In this document: positions 45,692 through 59,077 of the stretch, in pieces | How the letters are laid out: the number at the start of each line of letters is the position of its first letter | How positions within the stretch are numbered: position 1 is the first letter of the stretch | Source: Drosophila pseudoobscura | Taxonomy: Eukaryota > Arthropoda > Insecta > Diptera > Drosophilidae | Direction: 5' to 3' | DNA length: 64,000 nucleotides | Assembly: GCF_009870125.1 (NCBI RefSeq) | Contig: NW_022881696.1 | Location: 1-64,000, forward strand | Position numbers and translations under genes: made by a program | Notes under the pieces: generated by a model | What the model was told of the DNA's origin: nothing | Databases searched by the model: none | What the model saw: the letters and a program-made list of their open reading frames with translations, nothing else

Positions 45692-47171
45692 GCAGCAGCA
45701 GAACGGCATAAAAATCGGGAATACGACGAGGTCTTCGCCGAATGCCAAGACCCCACCGCAAACCACCACCAACAACAACAATAACAATAATAACATTGTT
45801 CCAAACAACAACAAAGATCCGCCAACGGAAACGACAAGCACGGGACAGAAATTCCGGGCACACTACGAGGCAGAGCGAAGGGCCACTGTGGCAGCCACAA
45901 CGCTGCCATCGCTGCCGGGATACGAGAACGTGGCCAAGATGGAGCGATCCAACAGCTTTTCGCTGCGGACAAAGCTCTCGAAGTTCATCAATCACCTGAC
46001 GGGCAGCAAGGAGAACCTGTCGCGCACCGAGGAGGATGCAGAGTCCGGCCGTACGCCCTTCACGTTCACGCGCAGCCGCTCCATGATCCTGATGCGTCGC
46101 CCCAATCGACGGAGCTTCATTGAGCCGCAGCTGGAGCAGCTGTCGGAGGAGACGGAGAAGTCCGGGGGGGATCTCACCTCGCCCGCCTCTCCGCGCAAGA
46201 CCTCGATGGCCGAGGAGTCGCCTGTCTTGCTGCGGCGCGGGGAGGTCTCCGGCTCAGTGCGTACGCCCACGCGACGCCAATCGGCGCATCCGATTACCTC
46301 CACGCCGCTGGATGAGGTGTCGTCCGCGTCCGCGTCCGCGTCGGCGTCGGCGTCGGTGCCCGTTGTCCAGCGCAAGGCCTCCCTCATGTCGGACAATCCG
46401 CAGCTGAACTTCCAGAAGCGGCGCTCCAACACGCTGATCGCCTCCTTCAAGAGCACCTTCAGCGGTCTGGCCGGCGGCGGTGGCGGTGGCAGCGGTGGCA
46501 GTGGCATCGGCATCGGCGGCAACGAGAAGAAGGACAAGATGAACCCCAAGTGGAGCGCCTCGCTGCAGTCGCTGCAGGCCATCGACAACATGGTGTCCTA
46601 TGCCAACATGTCCTTCATCGACTACGACAAGTTCAACGGCTACGAGAAGCAGCTCGAGCGGCAGCAGTCGCTCATGAGTCTCGCGGAGCAGCCGCTGCCC
46701 GTTGCCACACAGCTGCCACTGCCTGCCACAGCCATGACGCACTCCTCGCACTCGCACTCGCACTCGCACTCCCCCTCGCCCTCGCTGCCCGTCCCCCTGG
46801 TCTCCTCCCTGGAGGAGACGGTGGTCCGGATGGTGGTGATGCGGCGCAATAAACGGGGAAGCAGCACCTCTCTGGCGGCCCGCACCAGCCTGGACACCGA
46901 CTACGAGCACAATCTCGACAAGGTGCACAACGTCTATCGCGAGAGTCTCGACTCGCGCACCCTGGAGCTCCTGAATCTGCGCTCCCGCAACTCGTTCATC
47001 CAGGACCAGCCGCTGCTCTTCGATGCCCTCAATCTGGAGGATGGCTCTGTGGCACGTCGCTGCAAGCTCTGTTCCCAGCGTGTGGCCAGGAGCGGCAGCA
47101 TGAAGCATCATCATCAGCAGCAGCAGCAGCAGCGAGATGCCGTGGACGGGCGAGGGAATCCAAAGAAACAG
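45541..47171 (+). CDS. Large coding exon of an unrecognised low-complexity protein (3'-partial in window)
   Basis: The exon starts after the acceptor at 45540 and ends at AAACAG with donor GTAAGC at 47172. The first ATG is at 45570 (MYATRETKSAAKAQKKTQ), but the frame is open back to the acceptor, so coding could begin earlier. Visible parts: a Lys-rich start, poly-Gln (about 18), poly-Asn, a short motif MERSNSFSLRTKLSKFINHL that may be a kinase or 14-3-3 target, several basic Ser clusters (TRSRSMILMRRPNRRSF), an Ala-Ser dipeptide run, a Gly-rich linker, a His-Ser run, and RRCKLCSQRVARSGS with a CxxC pair near the end. The pattern looks like the disordered N-terminus of a large cytoplasmic or signalling protein; the domain-bearing exons probably lie beyond the window. 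No family assigned. Confidence 0.75.
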
Positions 47172-47809
47172 GTAAGCGAAATGGGGGGGCATTGAATCAT
47201 TGAACGTTCCCCGAAAAAGCGCCATAGGAAGTGGGGTCATACGTACAACAATTGAGTCATTGAGGCCTATCGTTGCCCTGCAATTAGTATTATTCATTCG
47301 ATGAATGCTGTTTTCCGATTCTATGCATAAATATTCCATAGATATTCCTTAAAAATCCCTCGAATGGGGCCCAAAAAGTGCATTCTTTTTCCAAGAACAA
47401 ACTTGAGCAAGGACTTTCCTGCAGAAATTCATCATCTGATTCTCCCTCCCGCCAAAAAGTAGAAGAAATATTTTATATCCTTTGGCATGGTCTTAACTAT
47501 TTGTATTTGCCAGCTTTTTGTGGTTTTTGTGGTTTTTTTTTTTTGTGGGTGGGGGGCACAGATTAATTCCGAATCAATAAAAAAAATATTAGAAAAATGT
47601 TAGAACAAGTTTTGGCGACAAGAGACCCTTACGAACGTCTGTACTTAACGTAAATCGGTTAATGTATAGTATAGTATAGGTAATCGGCATACGATAAAAA
47701 AAATAGTTTGCACTTAAAGCGATCCTAGGGCTTATAGCGGTTAATGCATATGTGGAAATGGTATTCGGCGAGCGCAGGCCCTTTGGAGGGGTGGGGCAGG
47801 GTCTGATCT
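47172..47809 (+). other. Start of long intron and Ssk 3' UTR
   Basis: Follows the GTAAGC donor. Includes the likely 3' UTR of the nested Ssk gene on the minus strand. Otherwise AT-rich without genes. Confidence 0.5.
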
Positions 47810-48610
47810 CTACTGCGTGTAGTCGGTGTCGCCCTTGGAGTAATGGATGCAGGCCAGAACAGTATCCAGCAGATAGAGGGCGCCCTCGATGACGCACAGC
47901 GAGCCCATGGCAATGCCGACCTGGCGCTCAGAGTTCACGTACAGGAATCCCTCGTCGGACATGTAACCCTTCCAGTAGTGCAGTGCCACGCCGCCGACGG
48001 CTATCCACATGATGCAGCCCACCACGTTCATGATGGTGTCGCAGAGCTCTCTGAAAATGGACAAAAAAACATTCAGGGAATATCTCACAGGCTTCGCTTC
48101 GCATTGGCCGAGTTGGCGGCTTACCCCTTGTGCTTGGTGGTGCCGAAGGCATAGGCAATCGTGTGGCAGCCCGTGTAGATCAGGAATCCCACCATTACGC
48201 CGGACCCAACAATCTCCGCGTCGGCGCTTTTCTCTTCGTTGAGGTTCCAGGTGCCGCCAATGCCCAGGAATTCGCCGCCATCGCCCCAGCGGTACAGGAA
48301 GATGATCACCAGGTTGATGATCTGCGGAGCAAGGGAAGGGGAAGGATGTGGGATGAGGTCACTGTTTGAAGGGTTTTTGCGTGATTCATGGCCATAGCCA
48401 TAGCCAATGGAGCGGAGTATCCAAACGCGGCGTATGAGTAATATTAATAATAAACCCTGGGCGGCACTGGTGTTGCTGGTGCTGCTGATAAGCGGCTCTT
48501 ATCAGCAGGGGCTGTGGCTATTGCTCAACATTTTGGCCCTCGTTTGGGAAAATACTCACCAGCTTCAGGGCTTTGATGAAAATAGAACCAATAGTCTCCA
48601 CCGACACCAT
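47810..48610 (-). CDS. Ssk: Snakeskin, four-pass smooth septate junction protein
   Basis: Exons 48610-48560, 48321-48125 and 48050-47810 give exactly 162 aa, the length I recall for D. melanogaster Ssk. The start MVSVETIGSIFIKALKL is followed by hydrophobic segments: IINLVIIFLYRW, VGSGVMVGFLIYTGCHTIAY, IMNVVGCIMWIAVGGVALHY and IAMGSLCVIEGALYLLDTVL. Ssk is a membrane protein of smooth septate junctions in midgut and Malpighian tubules, working with Mesh and Tsp2A, and is needed for the gut barrier. A 5' UTR intron is visible (acceptor before 48637, donor GTGAGT at 48780). The gene is nested in the intron of the plus-strand gene. A GATA cluster at 48961-48975 fits endodermal control. Confidence 0.95.
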
Positions 48611-48960
48611 TCTGGATGTTTAGTTTCGTTTCGTTGGCTGGAAAGCAAATGAAATGCGTTATAGAATCGGGATATAGTTATATATATATCGTAGCCCTGC
48701 TCTCCCTCTCTCCCTCTCTTTCTCTCTTTCTCTCTTTCTCTCGAGAATTGCAATCAATCTCTGGACAAAGTCGCACTCACAATCTGTTGCTGTAATTTAC
48801 ACCCACAAACTGATTTGCACTCGCACTCGTATTCGTGTTCGTATCACTGTCGCTTGTCGACTGAATACTGGAACTAAAAAACTGGAACGGAACCCACAGA
48901 GCCAGCCGACAAGGAATTTGTGTAGCTTTTGCAATCTACTGCGGCGTACACACACCCGCG

Positions 48961-48975
48961 AGATAAGATAAGATA
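48961..48975 (+). promoter_or_regulatory. GATA-site cluster upstream of Ssk
   Basis: AGATAAGATAAGATA holds three overlapping GATA motifs about 350 bases upstream of the Ssk start codon; another CTTATC lies near 49095. GATAe drives many fly midgut genes. Function inferred. Confidence 0.5.
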
Positions 48976-50640
48976 CGACGACGGGGCGACGTCGACCACG
49001 ATAGCAGGTGGGCCGCGATCCGAAGTGGGTTACTAATTGTTCTGTTCGCGGTGCGACGGTGCGATGGTGCGATGGTGCGCATGCGCTGGCCCTATCTTAT
49101 CGGCGGCCCGCTGTGGCTGGCCGCTTTACATCGGCGTCAAGGTGGGGCGGTGGCTGGTGCCACATTAATCATTACGGGCCACAAAGCCACAAAGCTGCAA
49201 AATTTTGTGGCACAGCTAGGCCCGGAAACGGCCAGTGCTTGCGTCACCGATGGCTGGTGGTTCTTGGATGAGCCATGGGTCTGGTATGTGGTTCGCTTTG
49301 GCTCCCAAAGAGTATCCCACTGCCCTTGACCTTGGGCATTCCGATTGGTGATTGTGGTGGCGCCCCTACCCGCCCCACTGCCAGCAATCTGCATTTCAAT
49401 TGGCTCCGTCAACCCCAGGGGGCAATCGCTCAGAGTCGCTACAAACCCATTGAGACAGACAAACAACAAGGCAAATGATTTCGATAGATTGTCGCATCGT
49501 TTTGTATCCCCCGATTCGCCACGATTGCGGCCTCCACTCTATAGATGCCGGCAAAGGGTAGAGGATTGTTATTATTATTATTACTATATCGTGGAATATA
49601 TATGAATGTACGCCTGTATGCCTTCTTTCTATCTTTGTTTCGGATGCGAGACGGCGGGAGCTCTGCTGGGGCCATGGCTTGTATCACGTGCCCCGAATGT
49701 TGAGTTATATTTATAGATCGTAAATATACAAACATAAATACATCCCTCCAGTGGCAGCATCAAAACATGAAAAGTGACATCACACCTTGTCAAGAGGTTC
49801 TTTTTTTTATGACCTGTCGTTAAGTGTCTCTTTCGTACACTACAGTCGTTCCGATAAAATAGTATATGTATACAAGGTGTCTTTGCGGTTTATTCGTATA
49901 TCTGTAAATGTATTCATGCGGGGAGTATGGGAAGAGAAATCCAGAGGGAAGGGATGGATAGATGTACATACATTGAAGAGAAGCCCGCTCTATGCACAAG
50001 GCTTTCACACGGATCCATTATAGCAGCAGTATCGTTATCAGTAACATAATTACTTATGGAAGTATTTATCTAAATCTGGAACTTCCAAGTTTTTGATTGG
50101 AAATTCTCGTTGGATACTGGATATTCCCTTCAGGTTACTGAAAGGTTGCATCCCATTCCTTTGCAATGTGCCTAACTATACAACATTTTGGGATGTATCT
50201 CGTAGGATGGCATGGAAATGTATCATCATTCGTTGGGCCCTCTTTGGCTGTACTTTCTCTTTCTCCGATCTGGTGACAGGCCCTAAAGATGTGCTTCTAT
50301 ATTCGGAATTATCCCCCGCTCCTTCACATTGAATCGACAAAGGAAATCGGGAATGGGAATGGAAATGGAAATGGGGAGCACTGTACTTGCAGTGGAATTC
50401 CACACAGAATCAAGGCCAAAGGTCGGAACGTTCTGTTTCTTAGGCACCGAGAGGAGTCTTTTCATTTTCGAAATTTGTCTCCGCCGCGTCGCCGAGTCAC
50501 TGCATGAATCACTGCTGTGATGTGATCGCCTGTGCTGTTTGCGCAGAGGGGGGTTTGGGGAGGGGGAAACGAGCCGAGAACTGGAACCGGCATGCAACAG
50601 ACGACACAAACACCAACGTAGCGGCGCAGTCGCAGCTGCG

Positions 50641-50671
<31 letters not shown>

Positions 50672-51870
50672 CGGTGCCGGCCAGCTTTTGTCAGCCGACA
50701 CGAAAGCCAACGAGTGTCATGCCAGCCAGATACCGACGATCCCTTAAATAACTGTGATTTCTTCCAGCTTAACGCTGCGAAAGTGTTGCTGTAATTGATG
50801 GAATTTTCGTAATTTCTACCTACAATGTACTCGCATGCAAATCGCGAATGAGTGTACCTGCTGCTACCATTTTTGGGGGGCACGGCACTTAAGATGGCCT
50901 TATACGTACGTACATATGTATGTCCCTGGCCGGCGTCAATGAGGTGTGACAGTGTCTCAGATTGGCGCGCAGATTTGGAACTGGCAAAAGGTAACACTAA
51001 TCCGTAGAGTGAGTCACACAGGGCCCCAGCGAGCACATGTTGGGCACATGGATGGATGGATGGATGGATGAATGGATGGATGGCGCCTCGGTAGAGCTTT
51101 TCGATTTTGTTTTGATTACTTCCCACTCGATTCCGCTGGATCTTCTTCGTACACACACACACACACTCTACCTCTCTCGCTGTTAAGGCAATCAAAGCCG
51201 GCAATTTGTTGGACAGAGTAGGAGGGGTGGGTTCCGGATTCCGGTCGTTGTTGCTTTTATGAATGAAAGTTTCGTTTGTTTACTTTTCGCTGCACGCGCT
51301 CCGCTCCGCTACGCTCCGAGAGTGTGCGCGTCGGCTGTGGAAAGCTCTCACTCTCTCGGAGAGAGAGAGATAGTACACGAAAGAAAGTGAGAGAGAGCGA
51401 GTGGTTGAGAGGGAGATGGCAAGTGAGCGAGAGAGAGAGAGATAGCCAAAAGTGTAAGCGAGTAACAGAGCATGATGCTTATCACTCGAAATTCCAAAAC
51501 ATACATAATAAAGGAAGAGGCGAAAGAATAACTGCGCCTCCATCCATCCATCCGTACATATGTATGTATATGCAGCTCTGCCATCCTCTGATAGATCCCA
51601 GCTAGAACACCCTATGCATCGAGAACTATTCGAAATAAAGCTGAAAATTGTGGGAGATTTTATTTTGCATTGACTTTTGCGTCCGTTATGGTGGGGTGAT
51701 GGGTGGATGGGTGGCAGTTTGGCTATGCTATTCCCCTCTCTTTCGCTTAGGAGACGGCCGACTCGTCATTCTTATCAGGCGCGCGAGTGTTGTCGTTGTC
51801 TCGGCTTTCGTTACGCTTTTTGGCCTTTCCATTCGTCCTTTAAACGAGCGGACGGCGCCAAAGTCGCGTC

Positions 51871-52207
51871 AGTTCGCTGCCAGCCGTCGCCCAGCGAACG
51901 ACCCTTGGGAGTGGAGCAACCTCCCTTCGATTTTCGAGAGTCCTGTCCGCGTCCACGTCCACGTCCACGTTCACGGTTCGGTTTCGGTCTTTGTCGAGCG
52001 CCAGTGTCGTAGTGACGTCGCGGGGCCCTTTCGCTGGTAGCTAGATAGCCAGGGTGCACTGTACCAGTGCACAGGTGCCGCCGGTGAATGTCAGATCTCG
52101 CAGTCGAGTACCAAACAAACAAATCAATTTGAATATGTCCGACACTGGATGCAGCAGATGCGAGGCCAAACAAGAGCTCTGGCTCCTGTGATTGTTTGTC
52201 GAATAAA
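51871..52207 (+). promoter_or_regulatory. Candidate alternative promoter and noncoding first exon
   Basis: TCAGTT Initiator with the A at 51871 lies in a GC-rich, GAGA-flanked island. It is followed by a 342-base segment ending at a GTGAGT donor (52208). The segment has an ORF MSDTGCSRCEAKQELWLL that stops before the donor, so it would be a 5' UTR exon with an upstream ORF. It also carries the palindrome GTGCACTGTACCAGTGCAC at 52054-52072. Confidence 0.4.
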
Positions 52208-54199
52208 GTGAGTTTTTGAAATCCTAGACGATTCGATTGACTTCATTTCAAGCCGAAAGCCCAGTCTAATGATGAAAAGGGATTAAGGAGTTTACAAAAG
52301 TTAAACATATTCATGCCACTGCCACGGCATTGTTTTTTTTTCCTAGTTTTAAAATTTGTTCTGCAGTGAATCTATTTTTTTTAAGTTTAATAATTTGTAT
52401 TAAGAGTGTATTAAAATATAACACAACCATAAGATTCAAAAAGAAATGTGTTACTACGTTTGGTAGTACTTTTGTGCCTGTTTTTTTTTTTTGGATATCT
52501 AACGGTAAAAATACTGCCAGACGACTGCTAGACGGTCGAAAGTCTGGACTCGGCTCTGACCAGCCATTTCCCTACGAAAAGTGCCAAAAATCTCATCCCA
52601 AAACTAGCCAAATGATTTTACCCGTAAAATACTTAATATACTTAATATACGGATTAATAAAGGATCGTGTAAATTGAATCGTGTATGATACGAAATCATT
52701 GTGAATAAATTTCATTTCAAAATTAACCCCAATTGCGGATATATTTTAGTCGAAATTAGAGGTTTAAAATAGCACAAAATCCGTCTTACACGTATATTTA
52801 TTATGGCAATAAAATGTTAATTAAATGCTTTAATTATTTGCTTTGAGATTTAAAATTTGAAAAGTAAATACTCTTGGGGTCAGGGGGCGGGCCAATTAGC
52901 AAAAACGTTCTAAACCGCAAAATTCCTTTCGTTTGGCAACATTCGGTTTCGTTTTTGTGGTTTTCCTTACAGATTCATACAGAACCCTTTTCTTCCCATA
53001 CCAGGGATTCGGAGACCTGTTTCCTTGGCTGGTTCTTCGCATACCAGGGATTCAGAGCACCGATCAGAAATCTCCGTAAATATGTAATGGCAAAACTATT
53101 ATTTGGGGCATGTATCACTCCGTGCAGTCCTTTTATTGGAAACAAGAGCAGTGCAGGATCTGCAGCAGGAGTGGGAGCTGAGAGAGCTCTCAAATATGCA
53201 TAAACTAATTTCGGCTTATGCAACATTCTTTTCGGCACAGCGCCCCCGCGGCACTTCTGCTGCCTCCTGCCTCCTGCCTGCTGCCTCCAGCCTACTGCCT
53301 CCTGCCTCCTGCCTCCTGCTGTAATATTCATTACCTAGCTGGCCCATATGTGCCGTGTGCCGTGTGCCGTGTGCCGTCTGACGTCTGCCGAGAGCCGTTT
53401 TGGGCATCCTCCTCCCGCCCCTGAACCGATGAAACATTTAAATGCTAATAAATTTCGTTTACGAGGCAGATCTGAGCCGGACAACACGGTGGGACGGCTC
53501 ATAAGAGAGACAGGTCTCCGCCGATGACGTCCGCGCTCCGCTCCTTCCACTCCGTTGCAGAAAGAAGGTGCAAAGTCAGAGGCGAGCTTCAGGCTCCACG
53601 AATGCCCTGCCGAAGAAGTGGCCACATCAAATGATTTATGGCTGCCAGGGCCCTTCGTCGCCGTCGCCGTCGCCGTCGCCATCGCCTTCGCCGTCTCCGG
53701 CTCTGAAGCTCTCCCATCCGGTGGTCATCCGTTGTTTGTGCTCCCTTTTGAAGCGGTGGGGAGGGATGGGTGTGTGTGTGGGGGGGAGGGGGGGGGGACA
53801 CAAATAGCTTGAGGAATTTACGGATGCGTTGGATGCCGGCTGTGGCTCGTGAATATTTGGTGGATGCCACAACAGTGCGTCATAAATCAATTTTAATGTG
53901 AAAAATAAGGCCGCATGCCTTTTCGGGGGGAATTTTTCATAAGCAAACAACAGAATTTTGAGAGGAATTCGGGAAGCGGGAAGCGGGAAGCGGGAATTCC
54001 TTGTCCATTCGATGGGGGAGCACGCCACATGTGACACCTCGAATCCATTGAAGAATTTTCATGTTTATCCATCGATTTAAGGATCTGCTGTTTAGCCTTA
54101 GATATCCTTTGGGTCTCCTCTTCTTGAAGGCTCCATTAGTTTTGCCATTAAAGGGAATTACCTGAACATTTTTAATTCCCTTTCATGGCCTGTGGCCTC

Positions 54200-54218
54200 T
54201 GTTTTATTTCAGGTAACT
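54200..54218 (+). promoter_or_regulatory. Candidate recursive (ratchet) splice site
   Basis: TGTTTTATTTCAG directly abuts GTAACT (junction at 54212/54213), a 3' splice site joined to a 5' splice site with no exon between. This is the form used to remove long fly introns in steps. It is about 7 kb into an intron of more than 16 kb. Confidence 0.45.
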
Positions 54219-54952
54219 CCCCCTACCCCTCCCCCTCCACCTCCACCTCCACCTCCCCCTCGTCCTTTTTCTCCTCTGATTTCCTTTTAAGAATAAAACG
54301 TGCAATTTGTTTTGAACGTAAGTTTTAAGACCTTAAAATTATCTCTGTTTATTTATGGGGCGGAATTCCCTCTAAGGATAACAGCGAGAGAACGCACAGA
54401 ACTTTGTGCAAAACTTTACGACGAATCCCACAGCCAGAGGAGGCTGCCTTTGAACAGTTTTATTTCTGTTTTTGATACCCTGTAATTGGTGTTCGCGTGG
54501 AGTATGCGACGGTGCGAGTGGAGCGACGATAGGCCATTGCTGCCGTGTGTTTACCCTATAATATTTTACAAAATATCGCATTTCATTTAGTTAGCGAGTG
54601 TGCTGGGGGCTTGCCCCCTATAGACAAACCAGAGGCGGAGGGTATGCCAGAGTCCTGGTATCCTTTCCTGTCCAAATATCTGGCCAACAAGTTACCTTTT
54701 TGAAGGCAACAAACGAACCTTTAAAGAACGGTTGCCAATGCGAGAATATGAAAATATTATCATCAGTTTTGTGTCTCTGTTGTATCCATAGAATCCACCA
54801 CATTTGAAATTGTTGTCCTGGCTCTTTTCTGGCATGAAGCTTTGAGTATTTTTCAGGAATAAAATAATTTACATTCCTGCGAGTCGTGCCAGAAACAGTA
54901 GGAAAGAAAGGACATTCCTTCTGCACACATGTACATACATATACTCTCCCTC

Positions 54953-54986
<34 letters not shown>

Positions 54987-56922
54987 GTGGGGTTCCTTCA
55001 TGGGAAAGCTTAAAGAACATCTATTTCGTGTTGACTTTAAAGTATTTCGCATCGTGGGGCACCGCAGGAGGGGCAGGAGCAAACAGAGAGACACACAATG
55101 GGGCGAAGGCGGCAGGCGGCTGGCGGCAGGCGGCAGGCGGCAGGCGGTGGAGTGCCAAAAAACCAATTTTGGTCATTATCCGAGACCATAAATCAAAGTC
55201 CTTGCAATTAGCGGCGAAGGTAGAAGTCCATTTTAAAATGAATTAAAACCAAAAAGCAAATCCGCAAAACGAACCGCACGGAAAACCGCACGGACACCGG
55301 AACGGCAGATGGGTATTGAACGATGGATGGGTATCCGGTGGAATGGTGATGGCCGGGACACAAGTGGACACAGATGGACGCATGGCCAAGTCATCTGCGT
55401 GACTGGCAAAGTGGCAAGGCTTATGGACCAGCCCTGGACGGATGTGGCATCCACAGTGACTCTGATTGCCGCTGCCGCTGCTGCTGCTGCTGCTGCTGAC
55501 AGATTGAGAGACAGAGCGGCAAAAACCATGGAATCTCCTTGTCTGAATGAATCAATGAATGAGCGAGTCAATGAATGAACGAATGAATGAATGTTCATTT
55601 CGAGTCATTCAATTATCGAACGGCATCGTCCCCTGCCCCATCCCCCTCCCCCTCCCCCTCCCCCTCCCCCACTAGCCCTCTGTCGATTATCTTCCATTTA
55701 TAATGGCGATTGGTGGGGGTGGGAGAGCCCCAGTGTCTGTTGGGGATTTGAAGTCTAGTTTTAATCAATCAATAAATTACGTCGAGCCGCCTGCCCTCCT
55801 CCTCGGATGGGAAGGATGGGTGCGTCAGGGACATAGATTTCGTGTTCGCTGAATGCGAAGTGATTTATGCAGGTATTGGGACGTCGTCGCCGCCACTCTC
55901 CCGTAATTACTGCCGCCAGTTCTTTCCAGTTCATTCCAATCCGATCCTGTCCTGTCCTGCCCTGTCCTGCCCTGTCCTGCCATGTCCTGGCCGGCGTGTG
56001 GTGCGGTCTGTCGGTGTCTCTTAATTTGATTTGTGTCATGGGTGCGGCTGGCGATGCAGGTTCGGTTCGCCAGGAGATGGGTGCGTGGAGGTGTGGCCTC
56101 CTCTGGACAATGGACACTGATTGCGCTTCGTCTCGCTCCCACTCTCCCTGTCTGTTTCCCTTCGGGTGTTGCATAGTTTGGGGCCTCCAAAGGGAGAAGA
56201 ATCCGAAATCTTTCACATCTTAAGATCCCTAACGAAAAAAGGGTACGGCATGGGGGCATCACTTTCGTTTTAAAATTCAGGAGGGGAATGCTGCTGGTCG
56301 TTCCGCTTTCTGTTTTGAAAACAAAAAAGCTCTCTCCGGCCCTCAATTAGCATTCCCTGAAATCCGATAATGTCTGCCAGGGGGGGGGGGGGTCTCCCCG
56401 AGGGTCGCAACGTCAACAAGTCGCGCCACTAATTAGCATTAGATGTGGATCAAGGATCAACAAGCGACGCGGACAGAGTGCGAGGACGAGGGAGACGAAG
56501 ATGAAGCGCAGCGGAGGAGCGTCCAAAATTTAATTTTCGAACGAGCCAAGCGGATGAAATGTCTGCTGGTCGGTCGTTTTTGGGGCTCTCAAGGCTCCTC
56601 TGCCGCTGCCCCGAGGAGTTGGCAAGGCCCCCTGCCCTGCCGCCTGCCCCCTGCGGCCCGTCGTCTGGGCCCCGTATTGGGGTCAGGTCAATTTATGGGG
56701 GACAGCGCTTGACCCGGGCCGCATGCCACATGTCTGAAGAGGGGGGAGGGGTATCAGGGTATCAGCAAATTATTTAGCAAATGGACTTCAAGGCAGCTTT
56801 TCCTTTGTTCTAAATGTTTGCTTTGAAACGGAAACTGAATTTGAGTGGCGGCATATCTCCGAGGTCCGTGCTCCGTTTTTGCGGCAGACAAGAAGGGATA
56901 ACCGCAAAATGTCCAACCCCGT

Positions 56923-56944
56923 GGGGGGGGGGGGGGGGGGGGGG
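56923..56944. repeat. 22-base poly-G run (one of four long G runs)
   Basis: Other G runs: 56380-56392 (13), 57870-57888 (19) and 63460-63472 (13), all in this intron. Lengths of such runs are often unreliable in assemblies. Confidence 0.85.
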
Positions 56945-59041
56945 AAGGGCCAAGCATGCGTCACTTTCCGCTCACTTAATGAAACGACGCGTCCCCCAAA
57001 AAAATACCCAGAGAAAATCCCAGTAATGTGTCGCTGCTGCTTGACACGCAAGCAATTCTGTGAAAAGTTTAACCGAGGAAGTTTACTACGGAACGACTTC
57101 CGGGAAATACACTGGACAAAAATACCCACAAAGATACGCAAAATACAAGCCAGAAGACGGAAATCTGTCTTCCATTATCTGTCTATAATATTTATTGGAT
57201 ATTCCTGCATCAGAACTCTGCACTGGTGTTTGCCTATTTCTTTCAGTGTACATATGCATAGGTTTTGACGAGAGTCCTCAATGTGGTGGGCCGGCCAAGC
57301 GCCGCCTCCCGGTTGATCCTTTCATCTGGCAATTCTCAGATTGTTGTAAATAATTGCCAGCACTTGAGAGCGAGCCCGTCCCTTGTTCCCTATCCGGCAG
57401 GACCTTGAAAGTAGGTGAAACTGGGCGAAACTGGGGCAAGGAATGGGGGGGATGGGTGTCTGCTGGCCGCCACAGAGGCTCAGACCGAGGCCGAGACCGA
57501 GACCGAGGCTGAGGCTGAGGCTGTGGCTTTGGCTGTGGCATGTGTCGCCATTAACACAGTTGTGTGCTCGGAGGGACCTCTGAAACGGAAACCGGCAGAG
57601 CTCTCAGCTCTGTTCTCGGGGCCCCACAAAGGGAAATAATGGAATAATGGAAATCAAATGTTAAACTGCTGGCAAAAGGAAATAAAGAGCAATTTGCTTG
57701 AATAAATATTTAGAAGAGTGTGCTCTCAAGTGGGATGTGGACGGACAATGCCAGCAAGTCAATGCCTGTATGGAGAGAGCATGGTAATTCCAAGGACTGC
57801 CTGCCACATCCGCTCTTCCATCCGTTAATTGCGACCACACACACACACAAAGAGGGAGAAAGGGATCGAGGGGGGGGGGGGGGGGGGGAGGAGCTACAAT
57901 TACAATTGATTAATCCTGGGAAAAAGCACTTGACACAGCATAGAAAACGAAGGGGAATGGCTCCCTCCCCCTGCTCCTGCCCCCTCCAGTAAAACATACA
58001 CAAACGAGAATGTCATTAAAAGTTTCCAAAATGTTGTCAAGTGCCCAAAGACGAAACTCAAACATACTTCACGAGACTCCACATATTTGTATGTTCGTGT
58101 GCGTGTGCGTGTCCTTATACGAATTGTACTTACCTTCTACGTAGGAAGACCCACTCGAAGCACAAAGGACTCACACACAGCACAGCACAGCACAGCACAG
58201 CACATCGCATCACCTCGCATCTCCCAGGGACTCCCATTTCCCATTGTTATGAAATTAAATACTTGTCGAAAACAAGTGGGAGCCATAAATATATTGGCCA
58301 GCACGACTATGGCATAGCAGCTAGTGGCTCTCTCTCTCACTCTCTCTCAGTGTGGCTAAGCAGTAAAGGACGAACGTTTCATGTCACTTATCTGCCGATT
58401 ATCCATTTATTTGAAGGCACAACCTCCAGGTAGCAGAAAGAACCACTCTCTAGGGCGAAGAGAGAGAGGTTCTTTCCTCTCTTTTCCAGTGTGGCTAAGC
58501 ACTAAAGGGTGTGCTCGTGTCTTCCGATCATCGAACGAGACCAAGGGTCTCCCGCAACATAAAGATCTACTCTCTCGCAGAGTAGCTCTCCAGCTTTTTG
58601 AGGCATCATCCGTTGGCATCTCTGCCATTACAAATGCACTCACAATTCCAATAACCTGATAAATAGTGCTGACGTTTCCACTCCGCCCTCTCCGCCCTAT
58701 CCGCCCACGTATTCAGATGTTAATTGGTTGCGACATTCAATTGATAGCTGGACAAATCGAATAATTACATGGATCCAGGTACATGGTAGCCCTTGCAGCC
58801 GCTGCAGTGTTCCGCTTGCGGAACAATCCCCTCGGGTCCAATCGATAATCACGGCTCCCGCTTTGCCCCGTCCCCAGGGCTCGTCATCCGAATGGGAAAC
58901 TTTGTGATTTCATAACCTTATATATACATCATGCATGAGGCGGCAGGAATTTGCCATTAATTAGTCTGCAGGTGTTGTGGCGGTGGCGATGGCGGTGGCG
59001 ATGGCGGACTGCGGACTCCGGAGGAGCACCAGGAACAGGTG

Positions 59042-59077
<36 letters not shown>

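Noticed and set aside
46254-47339. 361-codon antisense frame across the large coding exon
   Set aside because: Shadow of the sense coding exon, which has codon structure, an acceptor and a donor; the antisense frame does not.
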